Source: Pedobacter ghigonis (GTDB taxonomy: Bacteria > Bacteroidota > Bacteroidia > Sphingobacteriales > Sphingobacteriaceae). Taken from it: DNA of 64,000 bases. A model generated the notes under the pieces. That model made no database searches and was not told the origin of the DNA. It was given only the letters and a program-made list of their open reading frames with translations. Both the position numbers and the translations under genes were made by a program. The stretch is from the NCBI RefSeq assembly GCF_903166585.1, contig NZ_CAESCM010000002.1:62001-126000 (forward strand), read 5' to 3'. Numbering within the stretch: the first letter of the stretch is position 1; each line of letters opens with the position of its first letter. Shown in pieces: positions 19,593-29,077 of this stretch.

Positions 19593-19614
19593 TATTTCAA
19601 TATAAAATTTTAAG

Positions 19615-19644
19615 AAAGTCCCGATGCAAATCGGGACTTTTTTT
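19615..19644 (+). terminator. Rho-independent terminator after the ompA-like gene
   Basis: A perfect 11-bp stem (19615-19625 with 19630-19640), a GCAA tetraloop and a T-run to 19644. It is 22 bp after the stop codon. Confidence 0.93.
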
Positions 19645-19678
19645 ATGCCGTTTAGTTTTCTGTGTTGTGCTTTTTCGC

Positions 19679-19686
19679 TAAATTTG
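19679..19686 (+). promoter_or_regulatory. -7 element very close to a start codon
   Basis: TAAATTTG matches TAnnTTTG and ends 4 bp before the ATG of the 45-residue gene. Initiation would fall at or next to the start codon, which would give a leaderless or nearly leaderless mRNA. No clear -33 match. Confidence 0.5.
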
Positions 19687-19690
19687 TACT

Positions 19691-19828
19691 ATGTACTTCT
19701 TTCGAAAAAAGGATCCCAACAGGCCAACCAATGTCAACATTAGGATTATGCATTTTATTAATGCATTGGCCATATCTATTTTTCTCGCAGGTATCATTTA
19801 CAAGCTAATTCAATGGCTTGCTAAGTAA
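19691..19828 (+). CDS. Small membrane protein of 45 residues
   Basis: This short ORF runs from ATG 19691 to TAA 19828. It starts MYFFRKKDPNRPTNVN, a positively charged head, followed by one hydrophobic segment (about residues 20-42, INALAISIFLAGIIYKLI) and a short tail. From memory it resembles the small Bacteroidota membrane proteins grouped as DUF6728; that link is not verified. It has a well-placed -7 element and lies 14 bp before ridA, so it probably heads a transcript that includes ridA, the RarD-like gene and recG. Function unknown. Confidence 0.7.
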   Translation: MYFFRKKDPNRPTNVNIRIMHFINALAISIFLAGIIYKLIQWLAK

Positions 19829-19842
19829 TCTTAAAAAAACTT

Positions 19843-20223
19843 ATGAAACAAATTATTAAAACTACAAATGCTCCAGCACCCATTGGACCATATAGTCAGG
19901 CTGTACAAGCCGGAAACTTTTTATTCGTATCTGGACAGGTAGCCATTAACCCTGAAAGCGGAGAATTAAATATTGGCAGTATCGAAGAAGAAACACACCA
20001 GGTAATGCGTAACCTTAAGGCTGTGCTACTCGAAGCAGGATTAACTTTTGATCATGTAGTAAAATCGACCATCTTTTTAAGCGATATGGACACTTTTGCT
20101 CAGGTGAACGAAGTTTACGGTCAGTATTTTTCAGCTAATTTCCCTGCCCGCGAAACTGTTCAGGTTTCTGTATTGCCTAAAAACGTAAACGTAGAAATTT
20201 CTGTGATTGCCATTGTAGGATAA
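19843..20223 (+). CDS. ridA: RidA family reactive intermediate deaminase
   Basis: A 126-residue trimeric enzyme that hydrolyses reactive enamine/imine intermediates from pyridoxal-phosphate enzymes. Family motifs are APIGPYSQAV, LFVSGQVAINP and, near the end, FPARETVQVSVLP with the conserved substrate-binding Arg and IEVS-type C-terminal Glu region. Length is that of the family. The downstream transporter gene starts only 2 bp after its stop. Confidence 0.93.
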   Translation: MKQIIKTTNAPAPIGPYSQAVQAGNFLFVSGQVAINPESGELNIGSIEEETHQVMRNLKAVLLEAGLTFDHVVKSTIFLSDMDTFAQVNEVYGQYFSANFPARETVQVSVLPKNVNVEISVIAIVG

Positions 20224-20225
20224 TT

Positions 20226-21128
20226 TTGGCTGCAGGCAAAAGCAAATATTTTATTGCTGGCATTGTTCCTTACATTATATGGGGAACAATGTCAATCCCT
20301 TTACGTAACATAAAAGGCTTTCCGCCGCAAGAAATTCTATATTACAGGATATTTATATCCATCTTAATGGTATGGGCTACCATAGTTCTGTTTAGGAGGG
20401 CTGCACTCAAGAATGACCTTACTTTTCTTAAAAGCATCCCTAGGTCTAAAAAAATCAGGTTGTTTTTATTAACTCTACTTGCAGCTTTTTTAATTACAGG
20501 AAATTGGTTTACTTACATTTATGCGGTAAATAGCGTGAGTTTAAAGGCAGCTGCCTTTGCTTATATGGTTTGCCCACTGTTAACAGCCCTCTGTGGTTTT
20601 GTTGTCTTAAAAGAGCATTTAAGCAGAGAAAAAATCATTGCGCTCATTGTTGCACTAATCAGTATCCTCCTTCTGGCAACAGGTTCCCTGCACGAGGTAC
20701 TTTGGGCTATTTTAATCGCATCATTTTATGCTGTTTATGTAATTGTTTTAAAAGTAATTAAGGGGGTAGATAAATTTAATTTTCTGGGTGTACAATTAGT
20801 CTTGTCGGGCTTAATGATGCTACCGATGTATCTGGTTAATTCAGATCCGTTTCCAACTGAAACAATCTTTTGGTCGCATATCTTTTTAATTGCTATTGTA
20901 TTTACCATTATACCTTTATTTTTAAATTCTTATGCGCTGTTGGGAATGCCCTCATCGGCGTTGGGTATATTAATTTATCTTAATCCTATTGTTGCTTTTG
21001 CGGTTGCATTTTTCTATTTCAAGGAAGAGATAGATAGCCATCAGCTTTTTGCCTATTTGCTTTTGCTATTGTCTATCGTTATTTTTAATGCGCAATTACT
21101 AAAAAACATAGTTTACAAGAAACAATAA
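20226..21128 (+). CDS. EamA/RarD-like transporter
   Basis: A 300-residue inner-membrane protein with about ten helices in two EamA repeats. YIIWGTMSIPLRNI, NWFTYIYAVN and the conserved ending region LNPIVAFAVAFFYFKEE resemble RarD-type drug/metabolite transporters. The start is a TTG at 20226, two bases after the ridA stop; the next ATG would remove the first half of helix 1, so TTG is preferred. Substrate unknown. Confidence 0.82.
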   Translation: MAAGKSKYFIAGIVPYIIWGTMSIPLRNIKGFPPQEILYYRIFISILMVWATIVLFRRAALKNDLTFLKSIPRSKKIRLFLLTLLAAFLITGNWFTYIYAVNSVSLKAAAFAYMVCPLLTALCGFVVLKEHLSREKIIALIVALISILLLATGSLHEVLWAILIASFYAVYVIVLKVIKGVDKFNFLGVQLVLSGLMMLPMYLVNSDPFPTETIFWSHIFLIAIVFTIIPLFLNSYALLGMPSSALGILIYLNPIVAFAVAFFYFKEEIDSHQLFAYLLLLLSIVIFNAQLLKNIVYKKQ

Positions 21129-21134
21129 TCAATT

Positions 21135-23240
21135 TTGTTCAATTCGATTTTAGATACTCCTGTTGAATTTATAAAAGGCGTAGGGCCTAGTCGTGCCGAT
21201 GTTTTGAAAAAAGATTTAGGTCTTTTTACTTTTCAGGATATGTTGGCACATTATCCCTTTCGCTATATCGACCGTACCAAGTATTTTAAGATCAATCAAA
21301 TCAACATTGATTCGCAGTATATTCAAATTGTTGGCCGGGTAATTGGCAAAAAGGTAATCGGCGATAAAAGGGCAAAGCGGATTGTTGCTGTTTTTAAAGA
21401 TGAAACAGGAATTATGGAACTGGTTTGGTTCCAAAGCTTAAAATGGGTTGATGATAACATTAACGTGGGTACTGCTTATGTTGCATTTGGGAAGCCAACA
21501 TTCTTTAATGGTACTTTTAGCATTTCCCATCCCGAAATGGAGCTGTATCAAAATAAGCCAGTTGGCAGAGGGAATTTAACTTTACAGCCCGTTTATAATT
21601 CTACAGAAAAGCTAAAAAAATTCAATCTCGATTCAAAAGGTATTCAGCGGTTAATTGCAGGGTTGCTTGATCAGGTAATTCAGCAGGTGACTGAAAATTT
21701 ACCGCCCTACATTATTGATAAATATCAGTTGCCTGATAAAAGAAAGGCGTTGCTGGATATTCATTTCCCCAAAAACCAAAAGGACTTAAATGCAGCCGAA
21801 AGACGCTTGAAATTTGAGGAATTATTCTTTATTCAACTTCAGCTCTTGCATAACAAACAACTTCGCCAGCTAAAATTTAAAGGAGCAACTTTTGATAAAG
21901 TTGGTGAGAAAGTGAATCGTTTTTACAAAGAATTTTTACCTTTCGAGCTTACCAATGCACAAAAGCGTGTAGTTAAAGAAATCCGGATTGATACCCAGCG
22001 TGGCGTTCAGATGAATCGTCTTGTACAAGGTGATGTAGGGAGTGGTAAAACCGCTGTTGCGCTGATGAGCATGCTGCTGGCTAATGATAACGGTTATCAG
22101 GCTTGTATGATGGCTCCGACAGAGATTTTGGCCCGCCAGCATTATGCATCCATTACCGAACTGGTAACTGGTGAGCTGGTGAAGGTGGCTATTCTGACTG
22201 GTAATACCAAAAAGAAAGAACGTACAATTTTACATGAACAGCTGGAAAATGGTGAAATTGATATACTAATCGGTACCCACGCGCTGATAGAAGATAAAGT
22301 TAAGTTTAAAAACCTGGGTTTGGTTGTTATTGATGAACAACACCGCTTTGGGGTGGAGCAGCGTGCCAAGCTTTGGCGCAAAAATATTATTCCGCCACAT
22401 ATTCTGGTGATGACGGCAACACCTATTCCCAGGACCCTGGCGATGACGCTTTATGGCGATTTGGATGTCTCTATAATTGATGAATTGCCTGCCGGAAGAA
22501 AGCCTATTGAAACAAAGCATCTTTTTGAGGGCCAACGTTTAAGGATGTTCGGCTTTATGAAGCAGGAGATTGCCAAAGGCAGGCAGGTTTATATTGTTTA
22601 TCCGCTGATAAAAGAAAGTGAGAAACTCGATCTTTTGCATCTGGAAGCAGGAATAGAGCAATTGAGTTATCAGTTTCCGCGGCCTGATTACCAGATGAGC
22701 ATAGTGCATGGGCAAATGCCAAATGCAGATAAACAGTTCGAAATGGAGCAGTTTATAGCAGGTAAAAGCCAGATAATGGTAGCCACAACTGTAATAGAAG
22801 TAGGTGTAAATGTACCCAATGCTTCTGTTATGGTGATCGAAAATTCGGAAAGGTTTGGTCTTTCTCAGCTCCACCAGTTGCGTGGCAGGGTTGGTCGTGG
22901 TGCCGAACAATCTTTTTGTATTTTAATGAGTGGGAATAAGTTAAGCAAAGAGGGGAAAGTTCGTTTAGAAACCATGGTAAGGACCAACAATGGTTTCGAA
23001 ATTTCGGAGATTGATTTGCAGCTCCGTGGGCCAGGTGATATTACCGGAACCCAGCAAAGTGGGGTGCTCGATTTAAAACTTGCAGATCTGGCAAAAGATC
23101 AGATCATTTTGAGTGAAGCCAGAAATACCGTAATTGCTTTATTTGAAGATGATCCGCAATTAATTAATCCCGAAAATGCAATGCTAAAAGCTTATCTGAG
23201 AAAACTCGAAAGGGGAATCTCTTTTGATAAAATAAGCTAA
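21135..23240 (+). CDS. recG: ATP-dependent DNA helicase RecG
   Basis: RecG remodels stalled replication forks and branch-migrates Holliday junctions. The 701 residues hold the N-terminal wedge/OB domain (about 1-170, EFIKGVGPSRADVL), Walker A GDVGSGKT (299-306), DEQH box (400-403), TATPIPRTLAM and the C-terminal helicase motif QLRGRVGRG. The start is a TTG at 21135, six bases after the transporter stop; the first ATG lies inside the wedge domain and would truncate it. The length is normal. Confidence 0.95.
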   Translation: MFNSILDTPVEFIKGVGPSRADVLKKDLGLFTFQDMLAHYPFRYIDRTKYFKINQINIDSQYIQIVGRVIGKKVIGDKRAKRIVAVFKDETGIMELVWFQSLKWVDDNINVGTAYVAFGKPTFFNGTFSISHPEMELYQNKPVGRGNLTLQPVYNSTEKLKKFNLDSKGIQRLIAGLLDQVIQQVTENLPPYIIDKYQLPDKRKALLDIHFPKNQKDLNAAERRLKFEELFFIQLQLLHNKQLRQLKFKGATFDKVGEKVNRFYKEFLPFELTNAQKRVVKEIRIDTQRGVQMNRLVQGDVGSGKTAVALMSMLLANDNGYQACMMAPTEILARQHYASITELVTGELVKVAILTGNTKKKERTILHEQLENGEIDILIGTHALIEDKVKFKNLGLVVIDEQHRFGVEQRAKLWRKNIIPPHILVMTATPIPRTLAMTLYGDLDVSIIDELPAGRKPIETKHLFEGQRLRMFGFMKQEIAKGRQVYIVYPLIKESEKLDLLHLEAGIEQLSYQFPRPDYQMSIVHGQMPNADKQFEMEQFIAGKSQIMVATTVIEVGVNVPNASVMVIENSERFGLSQLHQLRGRVGRGAEQSFCILMSGNKLSKEGKVRLETMVRTNNGFEISEIDLQLRGPGDITGTQQSGVLDLKLADLAKDQIILSEARNTVIALFEDDPQLINPENAMLKAYLRKLERGISFDKIS

Positions 23241-23738
23241 TTTCAAAAGGCCCATCCCACTGCCGTCTTAAATTTAATCCCCTTCCTCCGTTACTTCACC
23301 GAAAGCTTGAGTCTGGAAAGCCATATTAAACAACAATTTTTGTGTTTGTATGTTTTAATCTACTTTGTGTAGATTTTGAGGTTTGTTTTTACCAATACAT
23401 CCCTTATAAATATCAATTTACCCCGTTTCTTAATTCATTAAATTTTCTATATTGCGGCTGACCAAATATAAATTGTCAAACTGACAAGTCCGCGTCTCAG
23501 GAGGGCTATGTACAGTTGCTTTAAATCCTTTTTTGTGCTTTTTATGCATTTTTTGAAGGTTTATGGATGGTTAACGATAGTTTCTTGCTGCTATTGATGA
23601 TGTTGGATGCCTGTATGGTGTTAACTACTTAGTCATCTATTTCGGTATTTAACAGTCTACATTGATATTGTGTTTAATAAATACATATAATGCATTAAAT
23701 ATTTACAATCAGTATCTAACCAAAATAAATTGAAAACT
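23241..23738. other. Long upstream region of the susC-like gene
   Basis: Nearly 500 bp without a credible ORF. It holds an inverted repeat TTGTCA-AAC-TGACAA at 23473-23487, which could be an operator or a small RNA hairpin, and a weak promoter candidate (TTTG 23339-23342, 18-bp gap, TACTTTG from 23361). The last 60 bp before the ATG are very AT-rich, as is common before susC genes. No FecR/sigma pair or SusR-like regulator is present. Confidence 0.4.
23473..23487. repeat. Small inverted repeat upstream of the susC-like gene
   Basis: TTGTCA and TGACAA separated by AAC. It lies about 250 bp before the start codon. It may be a regulator-binding site; the distance from the gene makes that uncertain. 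Confidence 0.35.
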
Positions 23739-26700
23739 ATGAAAAAAAATCTATTGAAGACTTTTGCCACAAGTAGCATGTTTCTTTTTTGCGGCAGTTG
23801 TCTTGTTTTTTCTCCTCCTGCAAGCGCTGCAACGCGGAAAAAAGAGCCGCTTCATCTTTACAAATTTCCCTTTCAGGATATTATTGTAAAGGGAGAGGTA
23901 ACTGATGGCAATGGCCCAATACCTGGGGTAAGTGTTAAATTGAAAGGTGGAGCAGCTAGTACTGTAACCGATGGTGCAGGTAAGTTTAGCATTAAAGTGC
24001 CTGAAGATGGTATACTGGTTTTTACTTATGTAGGCTATGTAGATCAGGAGGTAGCAGTGAAGAACCAAACCAGCATTAAAGTGCGCCTGGTAGAAAACAA
24101 TCAAAACCTATCGGAAGTTGTTGTAGTGGGTTATGGAACTCAAAAGAAAGCCGTTGTATCTGGAGCAGTAGCAGCAGTTAAGGGAACTGAACTGGCCAAA
24201 TCATCGTCGGTAAACTTAACCAACTCGTTGGCCGGACGTTTGCCAGGAGTTACTGCGCTACAGGGCAGTGGAGAACCCGGATATGATGGTTCTACTATCC
24301 GAATCCGTGGTATCAATTCGTTAGGAAACAACAATGCATTAATTGTGATAGACGGAATTCCGAACCGCGCCGGTGGTATGGAACGTTTAAATCCGAACGA
24401 TATCGAAAGCGTATCGGTTTTAAAAGATGCCTCTGCTGCTATTTACGGATCGCAGGCAGCTAACGGTGTTATTCTTATCACCACTAAATTGGGTAGATCG
24501 GGCAAACCGCAATTCTCATACGATTTTAGTTATGGTTTGCAACAGCCAACGCGGACCCCAAAAATGTCGAACTCAACCCAATATGCCGAGATATTAAATG
24601 AGTTGAATATTTTTGGCTCAGATCTGAACCCTGGTGAGTGGGGGGCAGCCTGGAATAGTTTTAAAACAAACGGAACTTATACTTCTACAGGAGGAAAGGT
24701 AGTTAATGCGGCTTACAAACCTGATGAAATCAGAAAATTAGGTGATGGCTCAGATCCATTAAGATATCCGAATACAGATTGGTTTAAAACCGTTTTCCAA
24801 AACTGGTCGCCACAGCAAAAACACAATGTTCAGATTAACGGGGGAAGTGAAAATGTAAAATATCTGGCTTCGCTTGGTTACCTCGATCAGGATGGATATT
24901 ATAAAAACTCTGCTACCGGCTATAAACAGTATGATTTGCGTTTTAATCTGGAAGCCAAATTAAGTAAATACATTACCGCAACATTAGGCTTAAATGCACG
25001 TGAAGAGGACCGTAATTTCCCGACTGTAGGTGCAGGTGATATTTTTAGGTTTTTAATGCGCGGCCGACCAACTGAAATAGCGATCTGGCCAAATGGTTTG
25101 CCTGGAAGAGATATTGAATATGGATATAATCCAGTTGTTTCTACTACCGATTTAACCGGCTATAATAAAGATGTGAGGGATTATTTTCAAACTACCGGTA
25201 AGGTTGAAATTAAAATACCTGGCGTAGATGGATTAAAAGTTACCGGAACTGCAGCTATAGATAAATATTCGGGCCGGCAAAAGAACTGGCAGTTACCATG
25301 GACGCTTTATGACTGGGATAAGAAAACCTTTCAGGCTGATGGTGTAACTCCGGTGTTAACTGGTACGGTACGTTCGCAATATACCGACCCAAGGTTGAGA
25401 GAAACAGCTGGAGGTCAGTTGGCCACGAATTTAACCGGAATGATTAATTATGATAAAAAAATTGGCGACCACAACATTGCTTTAATGGCCGGTGTAACCC
25501 GCGAAAAAGTGGCAAATGATGGCTTTACTGCATTTAGAAGATATTTTTTATCATCAGCAATTGAGGAGTTATTGGCTGGAGATGAGAAAGAACAATCGTT
25601 GGGTAACAATCCCGGCGACCCCAATAACTTGTATAACAGAGCCCGCTTAAGTTATTTCGGAAGAGCAGGTTATAACTATAAAGAAAAATACCTGGCCGAA
25701 TTTCTTTGGCGGGTGGATGGTTCTTATATCTTCCCAACCAACAGGCGTTTTGGTTTCTTTCCAGGTGTGTCGTTGGGCTGGCGTTTATCAGAAGAAGATT
25801 TCTTTAAAAACAATGTCAGTTTCATCAATAACTTAAAAATCAGGGCTTCTTATGGTCAGATGGGAGCTGAAGCCTACTTTGGCGACGCTTTACAAGAATA
25901 CCAATACCTGAGCTTAATGAATTTCGGAACCTATATTTTCAACGATTTGGTTACCAAATCGATTACTGAAGGCAAGGTTCCTAATTTAGATTTTGGATGG
26001 GAAGTAGCCAATAATGCAAACATTGGTTTAGACGCTTCTTTCCTGAATAACAGGCTATCCTTAGAATTCGATTATTTCTATAATAAACGCACCAATATTC
26101 TGATTAGCAGAGGTAGCTCGGTTCCGGAAAGCTCTGGTATAACCGACCGTTTGCCACCTGTTAACTTAGGAAAGGTAAACAATAAAGGTTTCGAGTTTAA
26201 ATTAAGTTATAATGATAAGGTTGGCGATTTAAATTTCGGCGTGAGTGTAAACGGAGGTTATGCCAAAAACAAAATCATATTCTGGGATGAAACCCCTGGT
26301 GCTCCTGATTGGCAACGCTCAACCGGCAGGGTTACCAACTCCTGGTTAGTATACGATTATGACGGCGTGTTTAAAGATCAAGCTGAAATTAGTGCCAATA
26401 AGTTAAATTATAGCGCTTTAACCAATAATCTGCGCCCTGGTGATATGAAGTTTAAGGATATTAACGGCGATGGTAAAATCAATGCAGATGATAAAATCCG
26501 TCTGGATAAAAACGGTACACCAACTTTTACTGGTGGTGTAAATTTTAACCTTCAATACAAAGGGTTCGATTTATCGGTGCTTATTCAAGGGGCTACAGGC
26601 GGGATGCAGATTGTGGGCTTAACCGAATCGGGTGACATTGGTAACTTCCTGGAATGGTCGTACCTAAACCGCTGGAGCATAGATAATCCAAGCTCGGTAA

Positions 26701-26999
26701 ATCCACGCCTATCAAACAGGGGTGCTACCTATTATACCGATAGCAACAATGCATTAAACAATACTTATTGGTTGCGAAGCAATAATTACATCAGACTTAA
26801 AAACGTGGAGTTAGGTTATACTTTGCCGGTAAACTGGATTGAAAAGGTTGGTTTGAGCAGTGTAAGGGTTTATGCCAACGGATTAAACCTGTTTACCCTT
26901 GATAAAATTAAGGTGTGGGATCCTGAGTCTACAAACTCAAGTGGCCAGTACTATCCTCAGGCCCGCGTAATTAACATGGGTATTAAAGCCGCCTTTTAA
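23739..26999 (+). CDS. SusC/RagA family TonB-linked outer membrane transporter
   Basis: A 1086-residue TonB-dependent importer that works with a SusD lipoprotein lid to take up glycans or other oligomers. In order: signal peptide (about 1-31, ending PASA), a carboxypeptidase-regulatory-like domain (about 50-125, VKGEVTDGNGPIPGVSVKLK), the TonB box region SEVVVVGYGTQKK, a plug domain with IRIRGINSLGNNNALIVIDG, then a long beta-barrel ending MGIKAAF. I use ATG 23739; an upstream TTG at 23730 adds three residues without support. The susD gene follows after 39 bp. Substrate unknown. Confidence 0.95.
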   Translation: MKKNLLKTFATSSMFLFCGSCLVFSPPASAATRKKEPLHLYKFPFQDIIVKGEVTDGNGPIPGVSVKLKGGAASTVTDGAGKFSIKVPEDGILVFTYVGYVDQEVAVKNQTSIKVRLVENNQNLSEVVVVGYGTQKKAVVSGAVAAVKGTELAKSSSVNLTNSLAGRLPGVTALQGSGEPGYDGSTIRIRGINSLGNNNALIVIDGIPNRAGGMERLNPNDIESVSVLKDASAAIYGSQAANGVILITTKLGRSGKPQFSYDFSYGLQQPTRTPKMSNSTQYAEILNELNIFGSDLNPGEWGAAWNSFKTNGTYTSTGGKVVNAAYKPDEIRKLGDGSDPLRYPNTDWFKTVFQNWSPQQKHNVQINGGSENVKYLASLGYLDQDGYYKNSATGYKQYDLRFNLEAKLSKYITATLGLNAREEDRNFPTVGAGDIFRFLMRGRPTEIAIWPNGLPGRDIEYGYNPVVSTTDLTGYNKDVRDYFQTTGKVEIKIPGVDGLKVTGTAAIDKYSGRQKNWQLPWTLYDWDKKTFQADGVTPVLTGTVRSQYTDPRLRETAGGQLATNLTGMINYDKKIGDHNIALMAGVTREKVANDGFTAFRRYFLSSAIEELLAGDEKEQSLGNNPGDPNNLYNRARLSYFGRAGYNYKEKYLAEFLWRVDGSYIFPTNRRFGFFPGVSLGWRLSEEDFFKNNVSFINNLKIRASYGQMGAEAYFGDALQEYQYLSLMNFGTYIFNDLVTKSITEGKVPNLDFGWEVANNANIGLDASFLNNRLSLEFDYFYNKRTNILISRGSSVPESSGITDRLPPVNLGKVNNKGFEFKLSYNDKVGDLNFGVSVNGGYAKNKIIFWDETPGAPDWQRSTGRVTNSWLVYDYDGVFKDQAEISANKLNYSALTNNLRPGDMKFKDINGDGKINADDKIRLDKNGTPTFTGGVNFNLQYKGFDLSVLIQGATGGMQIVGLTESGDIGNFLEWSYLNRWSIDNPSSVNPRLSNRGATYYTDSNNALNNTYWLRSNNYIRLKNVELGYTLPVNWIEKVGLSSVRVYANGLNLFTLDKIKVWDPESTNSSGQYYPQARVINMGIKAAF

Positions 27000-27038
27000 A
27001 TAAATGTATAGCTGTTTATCAATAACGACGAAAAAGAG

Positions 27039-28922
27039 ATGAAAAATATAAAAGCAATAATTCAAAATAAAAACCTATACCTTTTGGTTTTGGTCACCTT
27101 TTTTGCATTGGCATGTAAGAAAGATTTTATGGATGTGGCACCACCTGATAAAATATCTGCAGATTTAGTATGGAAAGATCCGGCGCTGGCACAAGCCTTT
27201 GTTAACGATATTTACAATGGACTGGGTAATGGCGGTTTTTCAGAGCAAATGTTGGCATCGGTTTCTGATGAGGCCTTATTTACACACCCTACACGTGGTA
27301 TCGATTTGGTTAATAATGCGACAATTAACCCATCAACATTAGGTTGGGTAGATGATACCTGGGCCTACAAACAAATGTATAACCGCATTAGGGCATGTAA
27401 CACCACAATTGAAAGGATTGTTGGCGGAGATAACGGGTTAAGTAGCCAGGGATTAAAAGATCAGTTGCTTGGAGAAGCCTACTTTTTAAGGGCTTATTTT
27501 TATCAGCAACTGGTACGCTATTATGGTGCTGTGGCCATTATTACAAAAACCTATGCATTAACCGATAACTTTAACATAAAACGCAATACTTATGAGGAGT
27601 GTATCAACTTCATTATTAAAGATTGCGATGAAGCCAATAAGTTATTAGCGGGTAAAACATTAGACAAAGGCCGTACCAATGCACTTGCTGCTTTGGCACT
27701 AAAATCACGCGTATTGATCTATGCCGCAAGTGACTTGCACGATCGTGCTAAGCTGACTGCAAAAATTACCGGAATACCAGCGCAGAAACTGGATTTTCTT
27801 TCTTACGCTTCAGGTAACCAAACAGACCGTTATAAGCTTGCACAAACAGCAGCAAAAGCTGTAATTGATGCGGGTACCGGATACAAACTGACGTTTTCAG
27901 TCCCGGCAACAGCAACAGAAGGGCAACTAAACTTTAAAAGTATTGCTATGGGGGGCGGAAGTAAGGCTCCCGGTATCGACGCAAGTGCTGCCTCTGAGTT
28001 AATTTTTGCCCGTTATTTTATTACCCAAAGCAACAACAGGCACGCACAGCAGAACGGACCAAATGGTTACCACAACTGGGCAGGTAACACACCAATAGGT
28101 TTGTTGGTTGATGATTATGAAATGAATGACGGTAGCAAGTTTAGCTGGACCAACCCTGTTCAGAAAGCTAACCCATATCAGAACAGAGATCCCCGTTTTT
28201 ATGCTACTATTTTATACGATGGTGCAGGATGGAAGCCGCGCGATAAAGCATCTGGTAACGTAGATCCCGCCAGTCAGATCCAAACGGGTATATATGATTT
28301 ATTGAGCAGCGGAAGTGTAACAGATTTTAAAGGACTGGATACAAGAGGTAGCTCTATCGAAAACTGGAATGGTAGCTGGACTGGTTATTACTACCATAAG
28401 TTTATCGATCCGGATCCAAATATTGTTGATGCCTCTGCACCTCAAACTATTCCGTGGCCATTTTTCAGATACACCGAAGCCGTATTTAATTACATTGAAG
28501 CCAGTATTGAGTTGGGTGAATTAACGAATGCTACAAACTGGTTAAATAAAATTCGCTTTAGAGCGGGGATGCCGGCAGTTACTGCTACCGACCAGGCTGG
28601 GTTGAGGGAAGTGTACCGCCACGAACGCCGCATTGAAATGGCTTATGAGGAACAGCGTTACCATGATACACGCAGGTGGCTAATTGCAGGCGAAACTCTG
28701 GGCAGGAAAGTTACCTATATTAAAGTTACTGGTAAATTCAAAGCTGGTAAAACCATGTCGGCTCCTTACCATTACGATCCTACTGTTTACGACTATACTT
28801 ATAGTCCGGTAGAAGAGAATGCACAGGAGAACAGAAGCTGGGACAATAAACTTTATTTCAGACCATTTAGCAGGGATGAAATAAATAAAAATAACCTGCT
28901 GGAGCAAAATCCAGGTTATTAA
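27039..28922 (+). CDS. SusD/RagB family nutrient-binding lipoprotein
   Basis: A 627-residue outer-membrane lipoprotein that caps the SusC channel. The lipobox LAC-K ends a signal peptide of about 27 residues. TPR-like helices follow (LLGEAYFLRAYFYQQLVRYYG and similar), and the C-terminus has the SusD hallmark YRHERRIEMAYEEQRYHDTRRW. It is longer than many SusD proteins. It follows the susC-like gene with A-rich spacing (AAAAAGAG before the ATG) and ends at a terminator. No glycosidase, sulfatase or sensor gene accompanies the pair. Confidence 0.94.
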   Translation: MKNIKAIIQNKNLYLLVLVTFFALACKKDFMDVAPPDKISADLVWKDPALAQAFVNDIYNGLGNGGFSEQMLASVSDEALFTHPTRGIDLVNNATINPSTLGWVDDTWAYKQMYNRIRACNTTIERIVGGDNGLSSQGLKDQLLGEAYFLRAYFYQQLVRYYGAVAIITKTYALTDNFNIKRNTYEECINFIIKDCDEANKLLAGKTLDKGRTNALAALALKSRVLIYAASDLHDRAKLTAKITGIPAQKLDFLSYASGNQTDRYKLAQTAAKAVIDAGTGYKLTFSVPATATEGQLNFKSIAMGGGSKAPGIDASAASELIFARYFITQSNNRHAQQNGPNGYHNWAGNTPIGLLVDDYEMNDGSKFSWTNPVQKANPYQNRDPRFYATILYDGAGWKPRDKASGNVDPASQIQTGIYDLLSSGSVTDFKGLDTRGSSIENWNGSWTGYYYHKFIDPDPNIVDASAPQTIPWPFFRYTEAVFNYIEASIELGELTNATNWLNKIRFRAGMPAVTATDQAGLREVYRHERRIEMAYEEQRYHDTRRWLIAGETLGRKVTYIKVTGKFKAGKTMSAPYHYDPTVYDYTYSPVEENAQENRSWDNKLYFRPFSRDEINKNNLLEQNPGY

Positions 28923-28937
28923 CATAACTGATTAAAG

Positions 28938-28976
28938 AAGCCCGGTGAGTTGATACTCATCGGGCTTTATTTTTTA
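28938..28976 (+). terminator. Rho-independent terminator after the susC-susD pair
   Basis: A 13-bp stem (28938-28950 with 28955-28967) with one G-U pair, a TGAT loop and a T-rich tail. It starts 15 bp after the susD stop. Confidence 0.9.
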
Positions 28977-29052
28977 TGCCATGGTAATTTCATAAATAAA
29001 AAAGAGGCAGCATAAAATTTAAAGTAGGTGGCAGATTTAAATTTTCATCACG

Positions 29053-29060
29053 TAGTTTTG
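29053..29060 (+). promoter_or_regulatory. -7 element upstream of the MFS gene
   Basis: TAGTTTTG matches TAnnTTTG and ends 17 bp before the GTG start at 29078. No clear -33 box. Confidence 0.45.
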
Positions 29061-29077
29061 CAGGTAAACTTTTTTCA

